NCBI GenBank assembly: GCA_047967505.1
Contig: CM106540.1
DNA length: 64,000 nucleotides
Reading direction: 5' to 3' (one strand)
DNA from: Dipteris shenzhenensis
Lineage: Eukaryota; Polypodiophyta; Polypodiopsida; Gleicheniales
Position 1 is the stretch's first letter, and each line of letters starts with the position of its first letter. The translations under genes were made by a program, and so were the position numbers. This document shows positions 1 to 11,101 of this stretch, in pieces. The notes beneath the pieces were generated by a model. The model had not been told where the DNA came from and made no database searches. It was given only the letters and a program-made list of their open reading frames with translations.

Positions 1-483
1 ATTTTAAATCAAATTCCAAGGAAGAATATTTTGCCCAAAGTCAATTAATCAAAGTACAAAGACTTGTGGGGATTAAATACAATGAGATTGATAAAGGAGG
101 CATTGGTAGAGGCTGCATAACGTCAACTAGACTGGGCAGCGGCCAACCGCAGTGAACCACTAAAATGTAGTGATGAAACTCAAGTATTCATAGAGAAGGA
201 ACATGGATCTCTACATGGATTCGCCCCCTTGCAATACGATGAGGGTTTCTAATGTTTGGATTCTGTTTGAAGGCTATAAGACTAAGTAGATTTGAAAGGC
301 ATCGCCAGGGTGTTGTGCGATCCTACCAAAATTTTGCCTAAGTTTCCACTTGCCAATTGATGTAATCCTAGCCTCCTTTTCTCCTTAATCTATTTGAAGT
401 CTATGTGATCCTAGCCTCCCTTTCTCCTCAATTTATTTGACATGGTGAAGTAGAAGACCTTCCACATCTGGTGGGAGAGGTAA
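1..483. other. Unassigned stretch
   Basis: I see no coding continuity, repeat or RNA gene here. A short near-duplication of 'tgatcctagcctcc' occurs at about 361-420. It may be flanking or decayed element sequence, but nothing ties it to a family. Confidence 0.5.
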
Positions 484-1060
484 ATGGGAAGCTTAAAGGA
501 TCAAACATGGACGTCCTATTCAGATTCAACTATCTTGCGTCTCGACGAAGCTGTGGTTGGCACTTCAGTAACTCGGTACTTGTCTAATGAGAAGCAACTC
601 CATTGGCAGGGGCATTTCTACAAATTGACTAGCTTTGTTCATTGCGAGTATCATGGGCATATTGGAGAATGGATGCCCACTCGCATTGCTAGATTGATCC
701 ACCGCGAAAATGGCCGATTCTGACATGATGCGGTATGGAACCGATAGATATATCCGATGTGGAGGACGAGCCCAAGACCATGAAGGGCTACTGATGGAGC
801 ACATAGTAGATGGACATGAGGTCTTAGACCTAATCCTAGCATAGATGTTGAACCATGTTGTATGCCCAACTTCCCCCTCGCTTGGAGTACCACCACCATT
901 GTATCGATACACAAAGCAAGGGAACCCATCGATACTCTGCAAAATACAACACCCTCATGTTTTGCCACACACTAGCCAAGATATAAGGGTCTATACTAGA
1001 GATAGAGATCAGCACCTTCAGAGAGGTATAGGGGCAGTAGATTCAGGGACAGGATGGGCT
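484..1060 (+). pseudogene. Decayed non-L1 LINE reverse transcriptase fragment
   Basis: This is a badly eroded copy of the same LINE found intact enough to recognise at 7566-10450. From about 780 to 1060 the DNA aligns by eye with about 9105-9390. Both contain the run from 'ctagatcatgagag'-like sequence through 'gaggtcttg', 'atcatgtcgtatgcc', the 'accaccat..tacggatacacaa' segment and the 'agatatatgggtccgtactagagagggagat' region, each with point changes. In the better copy this encodes the N-terminal RT segment ending in GQAGFQ. No frame is open throughout, so it is non-functional. The part upstream of 780 is assigned by adjacency only. Confidence 0.65.
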
Positions 1061-1255
1061 CCGGGGATAGAACTTCACTCTAAACCGCATCTTCACTCTA
1101 CGAGTCTATGAGATAAGGTACAACTAAAAAAAGTAACTCATATAAGACACTATGGGCTGAGGCAAAGCACTCGCTAGGACCCTTGCTTAGTGCTATACTA
1201 AGAAACTTGTAAGAAAGGAAAAAGGGCAAATTTGGTGAAGGGACAAAGATGGCAG

Positions 1256-1301
1256 AAAAGGGGGAGAGGGTAGGAGAGAGAAAGGAGGAGAGAGAAAGGA
1301 G

Positions 1302-1334
<33 letters not shown>

Positions 1335-1420
1335 GAAGAGAGAGAAAAGGGTGAGGGGAAGAGAAAGATAGAGAGTGATTGGGAGAGAGAGTGTAGGCAG
1401 CACGTAGGAGGAAGGAGGTG
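1256..1420. repeat. GA-rich polypurine tract with (GA)n core
   Basis: The plus strand is almost pure purine from about 1256 to 1420, with an uninterrupted GA dinucleotide run near 1308-1332. The serine/leucine-rich ORFs on the other strand are by-products of this composition. It lies between the LINE fragment and chromovirus A. Confidence 0.85.
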
Positions 1421-1669
1421 GGAGTATATATGATTAGATGTCACATCAAAAGTGTAAAATAAGGGGTGGATGGGGACATATATAGTCCCTCCACATTTCC
1501 CACCTAAAAGGACTCTAAGGCCTCTAAATTATCCCTTTTTCCCCCCTTCATTACAGTCATCCCTTCCCACAAAAATTTTCCCTCGAAATTTCACATCTCA
1601 GGGCTTTCTGGCTTTCTGGCTTTCCCTCAAAATTTCACATCTTGGACAATGCTTTCTCGCTGCCACTTG

Positions 1670-1770
1670 AATTCTCATCCTCAGGGAGTCCCCGCCACTT
1701 GATAAGATACTCTATGTAGACCTTGTTTCAGAGCACATGGTCTCTGAAACCTATGATTTGCTTTGGGACA
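1670..1770 (-). pseudogene. Chromodomain at the integrase C-terminus (element A)
   Basis: Minus-strand translation gives a P-K-Q-I-I-G-F-R-D start, then E-Y-L-I-K-W-R-G-L-P-E-D, a chromodomain pattern with the conserved KW core. One in-frame TGA lies between the two halves. Chromodomains at retroelement integrase tails are thought to steer insertion towards particular chromatin. The domain is recognisable but cannot be made as an intact protein. Confidence 0.7.
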
Positions 1771-1899
1771 TAGAGGATGTGACCCTCCTCATCCATAGGT
1801 GGTAGCTTAGAAAGAACTTGGACATGCTATCCTACATGCAGCTTTGGCAAGAACACATGGAAAACATTATGAATCTTGGAGGTGCTGGGAAGCCCCAAC

Positions 1900-2866
1900 T
1901 CATAATTTGCGGATGATCTTGTAGGGACCGTAATACCTGTGAACAAGCTTCGTGTTGGTGTTACCTTTCAGCGAGACATAATGGTTCTTATGGAGGCATA
2001 AATGCACATAATCTCCTTCTTCAAAAGACAGATACCTCTTGCATTCATCCGCATACTTCTTCTGCTTGGCTTGGGCATCCTACATATTCTTCTTAGCCAA
2101 TTGGAGAAGGGCATCGATTCTTTCCAAGTCACTTCTTGCTTGCTGATTTTTCACATTCATGTCTGAAATAAAAGGAGGCATCCCAACCTTGCATCCATAC
2201 ATTGCTTGAAAAGGGCTCATGCCAATGGAAAGGTGTTTGGTAATGCTGTAACAAAATTCAGCGAGAGCCAAACACTTATCCAGGACTTCTGTGTATCATG
2301 AAAAAAGTGCCTCAAGTATTCCTCCACCCATTTGTTCACCCTTTTTGACTGTCTATCCGTCTCAAGGTGGTAAGCAATGGTAGGTGTGAGGAGAGTACCC
2401 ACTGTTGTGAAAAACTCCTGCCAAAAGTGACCCATAAATTTTGCATCTTTGTCGTTGACAATTTCTTGAGGGAAGCCATGATGCTTAAAAACATGCTCAA
2501 TAAATTGCCAAGCAACCTGTGATGCTGAACACCGGGTCTTCGTGGGTATGAAGTGAGCATGTTTTGTCATTCTATCCACCACCACATAAATGCAATCCCA
2601 TCCCCTCTCTGTAGAAGGCAACCCTATGATGAAATGTATAGCTATGTGAGTCCATTTGCCTTCTCGAATAGACCCTGTAAAAGACCTGCGGGTAGCTGGC
2701 TGTCCACCTTATTCTGCTGGCAAGGCAAGCATTCAGTGACATATTTAACCACATCCCACCACACGCCATCCCAGATGAAGCTTTGTCTGATCTTTTCATA
2801 TGTTCTGCCATAGGAGATGAGTGCATTTCGTGCAAAACCATTAGTCGATGCTTGAGTCCGGCACAA
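1900..2866 (-). pseudogene. Integrase region of element A (zinc finger, core, GPY)
   Basis: Integrase joins cDNA ends to target DNA. The N-terminal zinc region shows the C-x2-C pair in CLPCQQ near 2700. The core has VVVDRMTKHAHFIPT, the second acidic residue in NDKDAKF and the glutamate region as LETDRQSKRVNK. Downstream, the segment at about 1920-1950 reads YYGPYKIIRK, the GPY motif of gypsy integrases. The core is split between frames at about 2270 and 2620, and the first catalytic Asp region is disordered by a frame break. Element A is inactive. Confidence 0.8.
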
Positions 2867-3080
2867 GATAAATTATGTCCTTGCAGTACAACAGCCCATT
2901 ATGTAGCTTAAATTCAGCATGTCCTTGGCTTGAAGGCTCCTGTAACTCCAAAAATATGGGAGCTGCCTTTGAATTCTGCATATATTCTTCCTGGATCCCA
3001 TGAATCCACTCCTGACAGATGGTGGAAATGGCAGATAAACTACAAGCCCACATTCTAGACAAGGCATTAGCAACCACATT

Positions 3081-4330
3081 TTATTTCCCCTTCCTGTACT
3101 CGAGCGAAATCATAGGACTGAACCACCTCTTCGGCTTCATGGACAAATTGCGCGTAACAAAGGACTTGAGTGTCCTATGATCCGTCTTGACCTTAATCTT
3201 GCCACCGTACAGGTAGTGGTGCCATTTCTCGAAAGCATGAAGGATAGCCAACATTTCCTGATCATAAACATGATAGTTCAATTCCTTGGCCTCAAATTTT
3301 CTGCTCTCGAAAGCTATAACTCCATGTTCTTGTCTCAGAACACATCCCAGGCCTTTGCCACTTGCATTTGTCTCTACAATGAAGGGCCGTGAGAAATCCA
3401 GGCATACAAGTACAAGTGCATTACTCAAGGCATCTTTGAGGTCCTCAAAACTGAGTTGTGCTTCTTCTGACCACTTGAAAGCATCCTTTTTCAAGAAGTT
3501 AGTGAGAGGGGATGCTCTCTTGGCAAAATGTTTAATAAATCTCCTGTAAAAAGAAGCAAGACCCAAAAATCCTCTGAGTTGGGTGGGATTCTGTGGCTGT
3601 GGCCACTCCCTTATGCATTTGATCTTGGCTGGATCCACTCAAATTCCATCCCTGCTCACAATATGACAAAGATACTCAACCTCTTCTGTCATGAAAGTGC
3701 ACTTGCTGGCTTTAGCATAAAGCTGATGCAACCTCATAAGTTCTAGCACCTGCTTGATATGACTGATGTGTTCCTGTTTATCCTTGCTATAAATGAGGAT
3801 GTCATCAAAAAATACCAGCACACATTTGTAAAGAAGGGGCTACAAAATATTGTTCATGATATGAGTACCTGGAAAGTAGCCGGTGCATTGGTCAATCACA
3901 AAAGACATCACTTTGAACTCATAAACCTCTCTCTGTACGAAAGGCTCTCTTGTGCTCATCTTTTGGTTTCATTATGATTTAATGGTAGCTTGACCTCAAA
4001 TCAATCTTAGTGAAAATTTGAGCACATCCACAGGTCATCTATCTTGGGATCAGAAACCTATTCTTGATAGTGGTCTTATTTACCACAAGTACTGGGGATG
4101 CAAAAGGAGAAGTGCTATGAGAGATAAAATTCTTCTCAAGCAATTCTCGCATCTATGTTGCCACTTCCTCTTGTTCTAGCTTAGAAAGACGGTACGGGGC
4201 CTTATTAATTGGCTTGCTACCCGGATCCAAGATTACGGCATAATCAACATCTCTCCCTGGGGGCAACTGTGAAGGCATATAGCAAACACATCAGCAAATT
4301 CTGAGAGCAATTTCTGCATATCACAATCCT
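3081..4330 (-). pseudogene. Reverse transcriptase and RNase H of element A
   Basis: RT copies the element RNA and RNase H removes the template. The catalytic FFDDILIYS motif (the F/YxDD box) is at about 3810. It is followed by the thumb and connection (LRGFLGLASFYRRF) at about 3560. RNase H contains VETNASGKGLG, where the usual D of TDAS is N, then EMLAILHAFEKWHHYL and KTDHRTLK. The N-terminal RT (4330-3980) reads NKAPYRLSKLEQEEV and KIDLRSSYH but is broken by stops. The segment between KIDLRSSYH and the DD box is distorted, with much of it out of frame. Several frames are needed to cover it. Confidence 0.85.
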
Positions 4331-4369
4331 CAACATGGGGAATGCTGCCCACCTTAGATACTTACACAT

Positions 4370-4736
4370 TCAGCACATAGATGGCACAATCCCTCTTGAC
4401 TCTCTAGCCAGCTGCCTTGCTGAAATGACCTGCAATTTAGGGGTTGCAATACCATGCAATGGTACAGATCTACTCCTGTGGACAAAGTTGAGTGACAAAG
4501 CATTTAGGTCCATGCTGATTTTTCCCAACGATTTCACAATCATAGCCCAGGACAGCATCTATTGGGCCCATATCCAATGCCAAGAGATCACCTGCAAATT
4601 CATAATCATCAGAGACCTTGATTCTTGCATCATGGCAAACAGATCTGCTGATCAAATGCTGTCCATTTGCCACCTCTTCTCTCAGCCCATGATCTATTTC
4701 AGTAGCAATCAATCCCACCTTCTGTAAGGTTTGCAA
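4370..4736 (-). pseudogene. Retropepsin-like protease remnant of element A
   Basis: Gypsy protease is a dimeric aspartic protease that cleaves the polyprotein. The visible part is the region after the catalytic loop: VKVSDDYEFAGD-like sequence followed by LALDMGPIDAVLGYDCE. This matches the usual C-terminal half, where a substrate-binding segment leads into an 'aVLGmdwl' motif. The DTG/DSG catalytic triad should lie just upstream near 4740-4830, but I cannot read it cleanly. It is called mainly from its position between gag and RT. Confidence 0.55.
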
Positions 4737-5655
4737 TTAATAAAACTACGAGTGCTACTGCTATCCACCAACACGTGAACAGTCCTACCATTAATCATCC
4801 CTTTCAATCTGATAGTTTCAGCACTTTTGGCACCCATCAAAGCATGAAGGGAGATGGAATAGAGTGTTGACTAGGCATCCCAATGAATTTCCTCCTCCTC
4901 CACAGGAGCATTACCACTAGCATCCTCACATGCATGAAAAGGCATAGCAACCTGATGCTCCACAAGAAAAGATGTAGGCCTACGACCTCGCATGGCATGA
5001 GTGAGCTGAATGTCAAGTGATTGCATACCATGAACATCATGATCAGTAGCACCACTCGGATCAAAGGAAAATCAGTTCCGTTCGTGGCTCCGATGTTAGG
5101 AGCCTCATCCACATCATGTGTTCTCGCCATCTCATCATGAGAAGTGTCCAAGGAATCTGTGGCATCAACCAAATCCTCATCACCAGAGAGTTCAATGATC
5201 ATGCTAAGCTTGGTTGAACCAGTGTTCTGCATCTTACACACATCCCGATGCTCAGGGGTCCATTTCTCACTTAAAGCACAAGTTTGCTTTCTTCCTATTG
5301 TCCATTATGGCTGAATTGCTAATTTTTCATTTCTAGCAGTGGGCTTGATTCCTGGCTTGGTATTCGATCTTATATGGCTTAGCATAGGCATCTTAATCCT
5401 TTAAACAATAGGAAACCATGGAAAGGGTGCTGCTGCAGATTTCCTATCATTCGAATCACCCAACTTAGGCTTCTTCTTAGCCTCATAGGGAGCACCATGC
5501 ATGCTGCCCATTGCATTCTTATACTTGCTGGAATATTTTGGTTCAAATACTTCTGCAAGCTGGGCTGCCCTCTCAATAGTCTGAGGGTTATGTGGTTTCG
5601 CATCTGCAGCTAGGGAGGACTCAATCCATGGATGAAACGCAGCAACTTACCTTTA

Positions 5656-6018
5656 TCAGATACGTCCTGTACAAACAAGGAAAGCCTCCAGCCAAGTACT
5701 CTTGGACCGTACCGGCTTGTGCCAATGGGTAGAACTCAGCCACAAGTATTGATCCAAGATGAGTGGGGATACGAAGGTAGTGACCATCAATTCTTTAAAA
5801 CCCCTCCACGTGGTTGGCCTCCTTTGAGGTGAATCCCTCATATACCACCAGCATGTGTGAGCATAGTCCTGCATATGCATACCTGCAAAGATGATGCACT
5901 CCTCATCAGTCTTGTGGTAGAAGCGGAAATAGTATTCCAGCTTCGTGAGCCACTCCTCCAACTCATTGGGAGTGCGAGTATCCCCTTTAAACTTCTGGAC
6001 TGAGAGCTTATCCTTCAC
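5656..6018 (-). pseudogene. Gag core fragment of element A
   Basis: The 120-residue open stretch starts KLSVQKFKGD, then ELEEWLTKLEYYFRFY, MHMQDYAHTCWWYMRD and TTWRGFKELM. This is the retrotransposon gag (capsid) layout: a 'W-x-x-x-x-E-x-Y/F' helix, a 'A-x-x-W-W' motif and a 'T-W-x-x-F' motif. Gag forms the particle that holds element RNA. The C-terminal part and zinc knuckle, expected at about 5240-5650, are too decayed to define. An alternative frame at 5379-5603 may hold part of it. Confidence 0.75.
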
Positions 6019-6169
6019 ATCCTTGGCTGCCTAGTTCTTGTTGTACCCACCAGAATATCGGGCATCCTCAACTTAAGGCTCACATACTGAGAAAAAGGCA
6101 TCTCATCAGGCACATCCTCAGGCAAAGCCCTATAAGAGCGTAATGCATCTGAAAGCATATCATCCATGG

Positions 6170-7065
6170 TCAATTGCTACCCATTTCCAGTAACCCCAGC
6201 TGCCTGCTACTACACAAGCTGTGTTTGGCTAAAATTGTGCACTATCGGAGCCATAGAAGCATGCAGCTCAGTCTGCCCATTTCCAACATTCCGCTGCATG
6301 GTAACCCCAACTGCTTGATGCATAGGCTACGTCTGGCTAAAATTGTTCACTATCGGAGCCATAGAAGCATGCATCCGTGGTCAATTGCTGCCCATTTCCA
6401 GCATTCTGCTGCATAGTAACCTCAATTGCCTGATGCACAGGCTATGTCTGGCTAAAAGTGTTCATCAGAGCCCTGCAACCCAAAACCAGATCTAGGCATA
6501 CTCACCAGTGTAATATTGAACGGATGCATACCCGTAGGTCCGCCCTGTATAGATTGCTCAGCTTTTGTAGAAGCAAAAGATTGTGAGCTGAAAGGTAGCC
6601 TGGCATCCATCAAGAAAGTGCTCTGCGGCACAGAAAAGGCATCACCCAAATTAATATAATCCCCATGCTAGGGTGCATGCAAGGGTCTAGAAAACGGGTC
6701 CTCAGCCATAGAAGCATGCATCCATGGTCAATTGCTGCCCATTTTCAGCATTCTGCTGCATAGTAACCTCAACTGCCTGATGCACAGGCTGTGCCTGGCT
6801 AAAAGTGCTCACTGTCGGAGCCATAGAAGCATGCATCCCTTGCTGAGTCTGCCTCCCAAAGGCATCCCTTTGAAAATATGGCGCAGTAAAAGCCTGAGAA
6901 GAGGACTGATGGCTCAGCTTTTGTAGAAGCAGAAAAATGTGAGCCGAAAGGTAGCCTGGCATCCATCAAGAAAGAGCTCTACGGCACAGAAAAAGTATCA
7001 CCCAAATCAATATAATCCCCATGCTAAGGTGCATGCAAGATTATAGAAAACGGGTGCTCATATGC
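6170..7065 (-). repeat. Gln/Met-rich gag N-terminal repeats with 108-bp and about 355-bp periods
   Basis: The motif 'gccatagaagcatgca' recurs with starts near 6250, 6358, 6705 and 6820. The first pair is exactly 108 bp apart, which is 36 codons. A larger duplication pairs 6558-6705 with 6913-7065, from 'ctcagcttttgtagaagc' through 'aaaacgggt'. On the minus strand the unit encodes Q-rich sequence such as QPVHQAVEVTMQQNA. It is probably the disordered gag N-terminus of element A, expanded by tandem duplication. Confidence 0.75.
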
Positions 7066-7565
7066 ACGACGTATTAGCCATAAACCCTCTATGGGGGCCC
7101 GAAAACTCATCATGGCTATCTGACTGATCCCCATGCTGGGGTGCGGGCTGCTTACCCTTATCTTGCATAGCAATGGTAGATCTGGGCTGTTGTCCCATCT
7201 GGCAAGAGCCATGGCTGTCGTAAGCTGTTGGCTGAACTCCTATCCAATCTAGCGGAAAGCACCTTGGAGCATAGAATCGAGGGCATCCAAAAACAGTCGG
7301 TAATCTCCTCTTTTACTCTTTGACCATCATGTGTGACAATGCATTTAGCACATACATAATGTGATCAAATTCAAGAATTTATCCACAAAAAATGAGTACC
7401 AGAATTTTCTCAAAATAATTATGTATGTGTTTGTAAGCTTTCCTTTTCAACATATCATCTGATAGTGGATCTTAAGTTGATGTATACCTCAAGGAGTGAA
7501 TCCGATTCCATTGCCTCGCATGCATCTTGATGAAACAAAATCACCTAGAAAAAGATATTTTGTAA
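7066..7565. other. AT-rich unassigned junction
   Basis: This joins chromovirus A to the LINE repeat region. No convincing LTR, primer site or coding continuity is visible. It becomes distinctly AT-rich after about 7330. Confidence 0.4.
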
Positions 7566-8262
7566 TGTATTTTGATTATATTTCTATTATCAAGGTATAT
7601 CTGAATTATGAATACATATTTTTTAAATTAAATGCCCACAAAACTGTTATTGCCTTAAACATAAATATGTATCTTTAAGCATCTGAGGTGTGGCTGTACT
7701 CTTTAGAGCACACTTGAGACCACTTATATGTGTGATCTGGACAGACGAGCACGCATGACGTATGTGGGTGCGAGTTCAGCTACCAAATACATGTCTGATT
7801 TTCATTGCAGTATGTTACTTTCCCGGGAGGCGTGGTGTCCTCTTTAGAGCACACTTGAATGTATTTTGATTATATTTCTATTATCAAGGTATATCTGAAT
7901 TATGAATATATTTCTTTTAAATTAAATGGCCACAAAACTGTTATTGCCTTAAACATAAATATGTATCTTTAAGCATCTGAGGTGTGGCTGTACTCTTTAG
8001 AGCACACTTGAGACCACTTATATGTGTGATCTGGAGAGACGAGCACGCATGACGTATGTGGGTGCGAGTTCAGCTACCAGATACATGTCTGATTTTCATT
8101 GCAATATGTTACTTTCCCGGGAGGCATGGCTGTCCTCTTTAGAGCACACTTGAGACCACTTATATCTGTGATCTGGAGAGACGAGCATGCACGACATATG
8201 TGGGTGCGAGTTCAGCTACCAGATACACATCCGATTTTCATTGTAGTATGTTACTTTCCCCC
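7566..8262 (+). repeat. Composite tandem repeat carrying LINE endonuclease segments
   Basis: An AT-rich block B (about 7566-7685) and an endonuclease-coding block A (about 7686-7850) are repeated: B-A(partial)-B-A-A. The start of B recurs at 7566 and 7860, a 294-bp step. The 'ctctttagagcacacttga' start of A recurs at about 7700, 7839, 7993 and 8137. Each A block encodes part of the LINE endonuclease (FRAHLRPLISVIW, HARHMWVRVQLPDTHP). Only the last copy continues into the rest of the LINE. Confidence 0.85.
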
Positions 8263-10450
8263 AGATACATCATCTTATGCACGAGAAGTCACCACTGAAG
8301 GGAACAGCCTATATGAGACTATTCATGATGATGACATCATGGAGCTTTCTATACAGAGGGACACTCTCCTCCCTAGTGACTTCAATGCACGAATTGGAAA
8401 CATATAGGTTGGCCTACTAGATTTCGATGATGATTCCCTCATAGTACCAGAGATGGATGCAGCAGAGATGGGTAGTGAGGCAGTCAGCAAATGCAGATGC
8501 ACCAATGACAGCATACGGGAGACATCTACTTGAGTTGGGGGCTATCCATGACCTAATAATAACGGTCTCTGGAGATGGCCATCTTTTGGTGGGCTCACTT
8601 GTTTCCCACATGGTGGAGGAAGAAGCATAGTGGACTTACCAGTTGGGTCCACTAGCTTTTACCTCACGGATACGCGATCTTACAATGTCTCCTCCTCCAC
8701 TCAGTGTTGACCACTCATACCTTGCCTTTTGTATCTCCATCGCTATGCCATTCATGAGGAGGACCCCTCACGCACCCACCTCAGTAAAGATCCATTTTGA
8801 TCGTGCTCTAGACCCAGTATATGTGAGCCACATGGCCTCGGAGCTTCCAGTCTTACTTAGAGATGGGATGGACCTCGCCCATGCCTCAGATACCCTATCA
8901 TATCCTTTCCCACAACTCGATCTGCAGGTGTCGGGCTTTCCTCATACACGTGATCGATGAGGTGATTAGATCCTTTCACGAAGGGGATCCTACTACGGGC
9001 TGGGGGCTTCCGTTGCCTGATATGTCCTCCATGCCCAGACCCACTACATTTCACTGCACAGAATGTATGGCCTGCCCTTCTCCGGATTTATAACCGAAGG
9101 TCACTAGATCATGAGAGACTACGCATTGAGCACTTTGCACATGGGCAAGAGGTCTTGACCCAGGTTCTAGTGCGATTGTTCAATCATGTCGTATGCCATG
9201 GCTTCCCACCTACCTGGAGCACTACCACCATAGTACGGATACACAAGGCAGGTGATCCCATGGACACTAGAAACTACCGTACTCTTATGATTGGACATAC
9301 TCTGGCTAAGATATATGGGTCCGTACTAGAGAGGGAGATCAACAGCCACATAGAGGATCATGGGCAGCGGGCTCTTGGGCAGGCAGGTTTTCAAAGACAA
9401 CACTCCATCTTGGACTAGGTGGCAAAGTTGAGGCACTAGAAAGTCTACACTTGCTTTGTAGACTTTCGTAAGGCATTTGATACTGTCCCATGTTACCGCT
9501 TGATCATGAGGTTACCCTAGAGATCATGATTTGGGGGGGGTTATGAGTCTATATGAGTCTGTTAGAGGGAGAGTACATGCCTTGGAGGTCTATCAAATTG
9601 GGTTGAGAGCACTATAAAAGTAAAGCAAGACTGCCCCCTCTCACCGACTCTCTTAAGGCTCTATATGGATGAGATAACATCCTTTGTAGATCGTCTAGGT
9701 GGAGAGGGTTCACTTTGGCTGACCTGATGATACAAATACTGATGTACGCAGATGACATAGTTCTCATATCACCCTCAGCAGAGGGATTACAGAAACATCT
9801 AGACGCTATGGAGATATTCTGCACAGAGACAGACTTGACAATTAACCTTTGAAAGACTAAGGTTATGATCGTCAACACTTCGCGAGGAATGTCCCAATCA
9901 CCATAGCTTCACGTACCGAGATGGGCCAGTGGAGATAGTGCAGTCTTACACATATTTGGGAGTAGTGTTGACCGAGCCAAGTTTCACGATGACCCATGCA
10001 GCTATAGCACGACTTACACGAGGACAGTGTGCTCTAGCCCGACTGGAGAGGCAGTGCTGCCAGGCACACTTCCAGGACCCTCCAATGAAGGGTTGGCTTT
10101 TTGACACCCTAGTGAGAGCGGCTGCCATGTATACAATACCTTTTTGGGGGAGTGACATTTCAATGGACAGAGTGGAAGATTTAAGAGGCTACAGGTGACT
10201 ATGGGATCTAGGATAATTTGGAGAGCAAGCCCTGGGTCCCCCATCAGATTATACAAACAGAGTTCGCCATGACCCCTCTCCAGGTTGATGCCATCCTTCA
10301 AACATTGACTTTCCTCCATGGAGTCTGGGCCTTACCCCCGTGGAGATTACAGAGGCTAGCATTGGAGTCTTCTAGGCGACTGTCAGAGAGCGGTGTTGAT
10401 ACAGCATGGTACGCATGGGCATCCACATGGTTTGGTATTCATCACGGCAT
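8099..10450 (+). mobile_element. Non-L1 LINE (APE-type endonuclease plus YADD reverse transcriptase), degraded
   Basis: The endonuclease (8099-8640) shows VVCYFPPDTS, SDFNARIG (the GDFN-type box) and, near 8690, the S/V-DHSYL motif corresponding to the SDH box. RT follows: HKAGDPMDTRNYRTLMI and GQAGFQ (9240-9400), CFVDFRKAFDTVP (about 9455-9490), and YADDIVLISPSAEG (about 9748-9790), the catalytic YADD. A C-terminal part, YTYLGVVLTE (about 9949), is the usual post-RT segment. This motif set differs from the L1-like copies elsewhere in the window, so it is a separate clade, which I leave unnamed. At least four frame breaks make it a pseudogene. Confidence 0.85.
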
Positions 10451-10501
10451 TTAGATGGATAGACTTCCCTCCTTTCAGTATAGCATGGATACATCACCCG
10501 A

Positions 10502-10553
10502 GATGATCCCAAGAGATGAGATCAGCCGTATCATCTCATCTCTTGGGATCATC
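10502..10553. repeat. Perfect 21-bp inverted repeat at a LINE/gypsy junction
   Basis: The left arm is 10502-10522, the spacer 10523-10532 (cagccgtatc) and the right arm 10533-10553. The arms are exact reverse complements, starting 'gatgatcccaagagatg'. It sits where LINE similarity stops and gypsy integrase similarity begins, so it is more likely a rearrangement scar than a terminator. Confidence 0.9.
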
Positions 10554-11067
10554 AACGCTATACTATCCCCGGGCGAATGGCTTGGCTGAGAGCTCCAATA
10601 AAACTTGCTGTAAGATCATAACTTGCATAGTAGAGGCCAGTCGTACCGACTGGGAGCATAAGCTCACTGCAGCCTTATGGGCCTATAGAACATCCTACAA
10701 GGTGGCCACAAACTGCACCCCCTTCAGCCTAGCCTTTGGAGTGGAAGCAGTGATGTCAATGGAGTATGTAGTGCCTACTTTCTGCCTTACTGTCAAAGAA
10801 AGGCTCACTGAGAATGCCTTGGTAGGACGCTTAATTGACTTTGAAATGCTAGATGAGACAAGGTTGTGTGCAGCCTACTGCCTCTTGGTAGAGAAGGCCC
10901 AACATAAAAAGTGGTTCGATCGCAACCTCAAGAACAAAGACCTTGTAGAGGAGAATCTTGCACTCCTCTACAGCGTTTGCAATACCAAGCGCAAGCTCAA
11001 GTACCGAGGCATGGGTCCCTACCGCGTGGTAGAGATCACTACACAAGGTGCATGCCGAATAATATAA
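10528..11067 (+). pseudogene. Gypsy integrase core C-terminus and GPY domain
   Basis: The fragment begins in the catalytic-core tail: LYYPRANGLAESSNKT contains the third catalytic residue, the Glu of the DDE triad. It continues [20 protein letters not shown] and FSLAFGVEAVMSMEY. It ends with the C-terminal domain LKYRGMGPYRVVEI, a clear GPY motif. The two Asp residues of the triad and the zinc region are missing, so this is a 5'-truncated piece. Its sequence style resembles elements G and H, which are non-chromodomain gypsy elements. It is followed at once by gag/protease sequence, an order no intact element would have. Confidence 0.85.
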
Positions 11068-11101
11068 CGGGCCACTCACACTGCCTACCCTTCAAGCCAT
11101 C

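Larger units (their letters stand above)
1670..7065 (-). mobile_element. Degraded Ty3/gypsy chromovirus A
   Basis: Domains run in order on the minus strand. They are Gln-rich gag repeats (7065-6170), a gag core (6018-5656), an aspartic protease remnant (4736-4370), RT (about 4330-3639), RNase H (3638-3081), an integrase zinc region (2866-2642), an integrase core (2621-2080), a GPY-type motif (about 2080-1900) and a chromodomain (about 1765-1670). The PR-RT-RH-INT order defines Ty3/gypsy, and the terminal chromodomain places it among chromoviruses. Reading frames are broken many times. I did not find its LTRs; the left end is probably lost in the 1470-1670 sequence and the right end in 7065-7560. 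Confidence 0.88.

Noticed and set aside
1098-1444. Ser/Leu-rich minus-strand ORFs
   Set aside because: They translate the GA-rich tract at 1256-1420 and carry no domain or start context.
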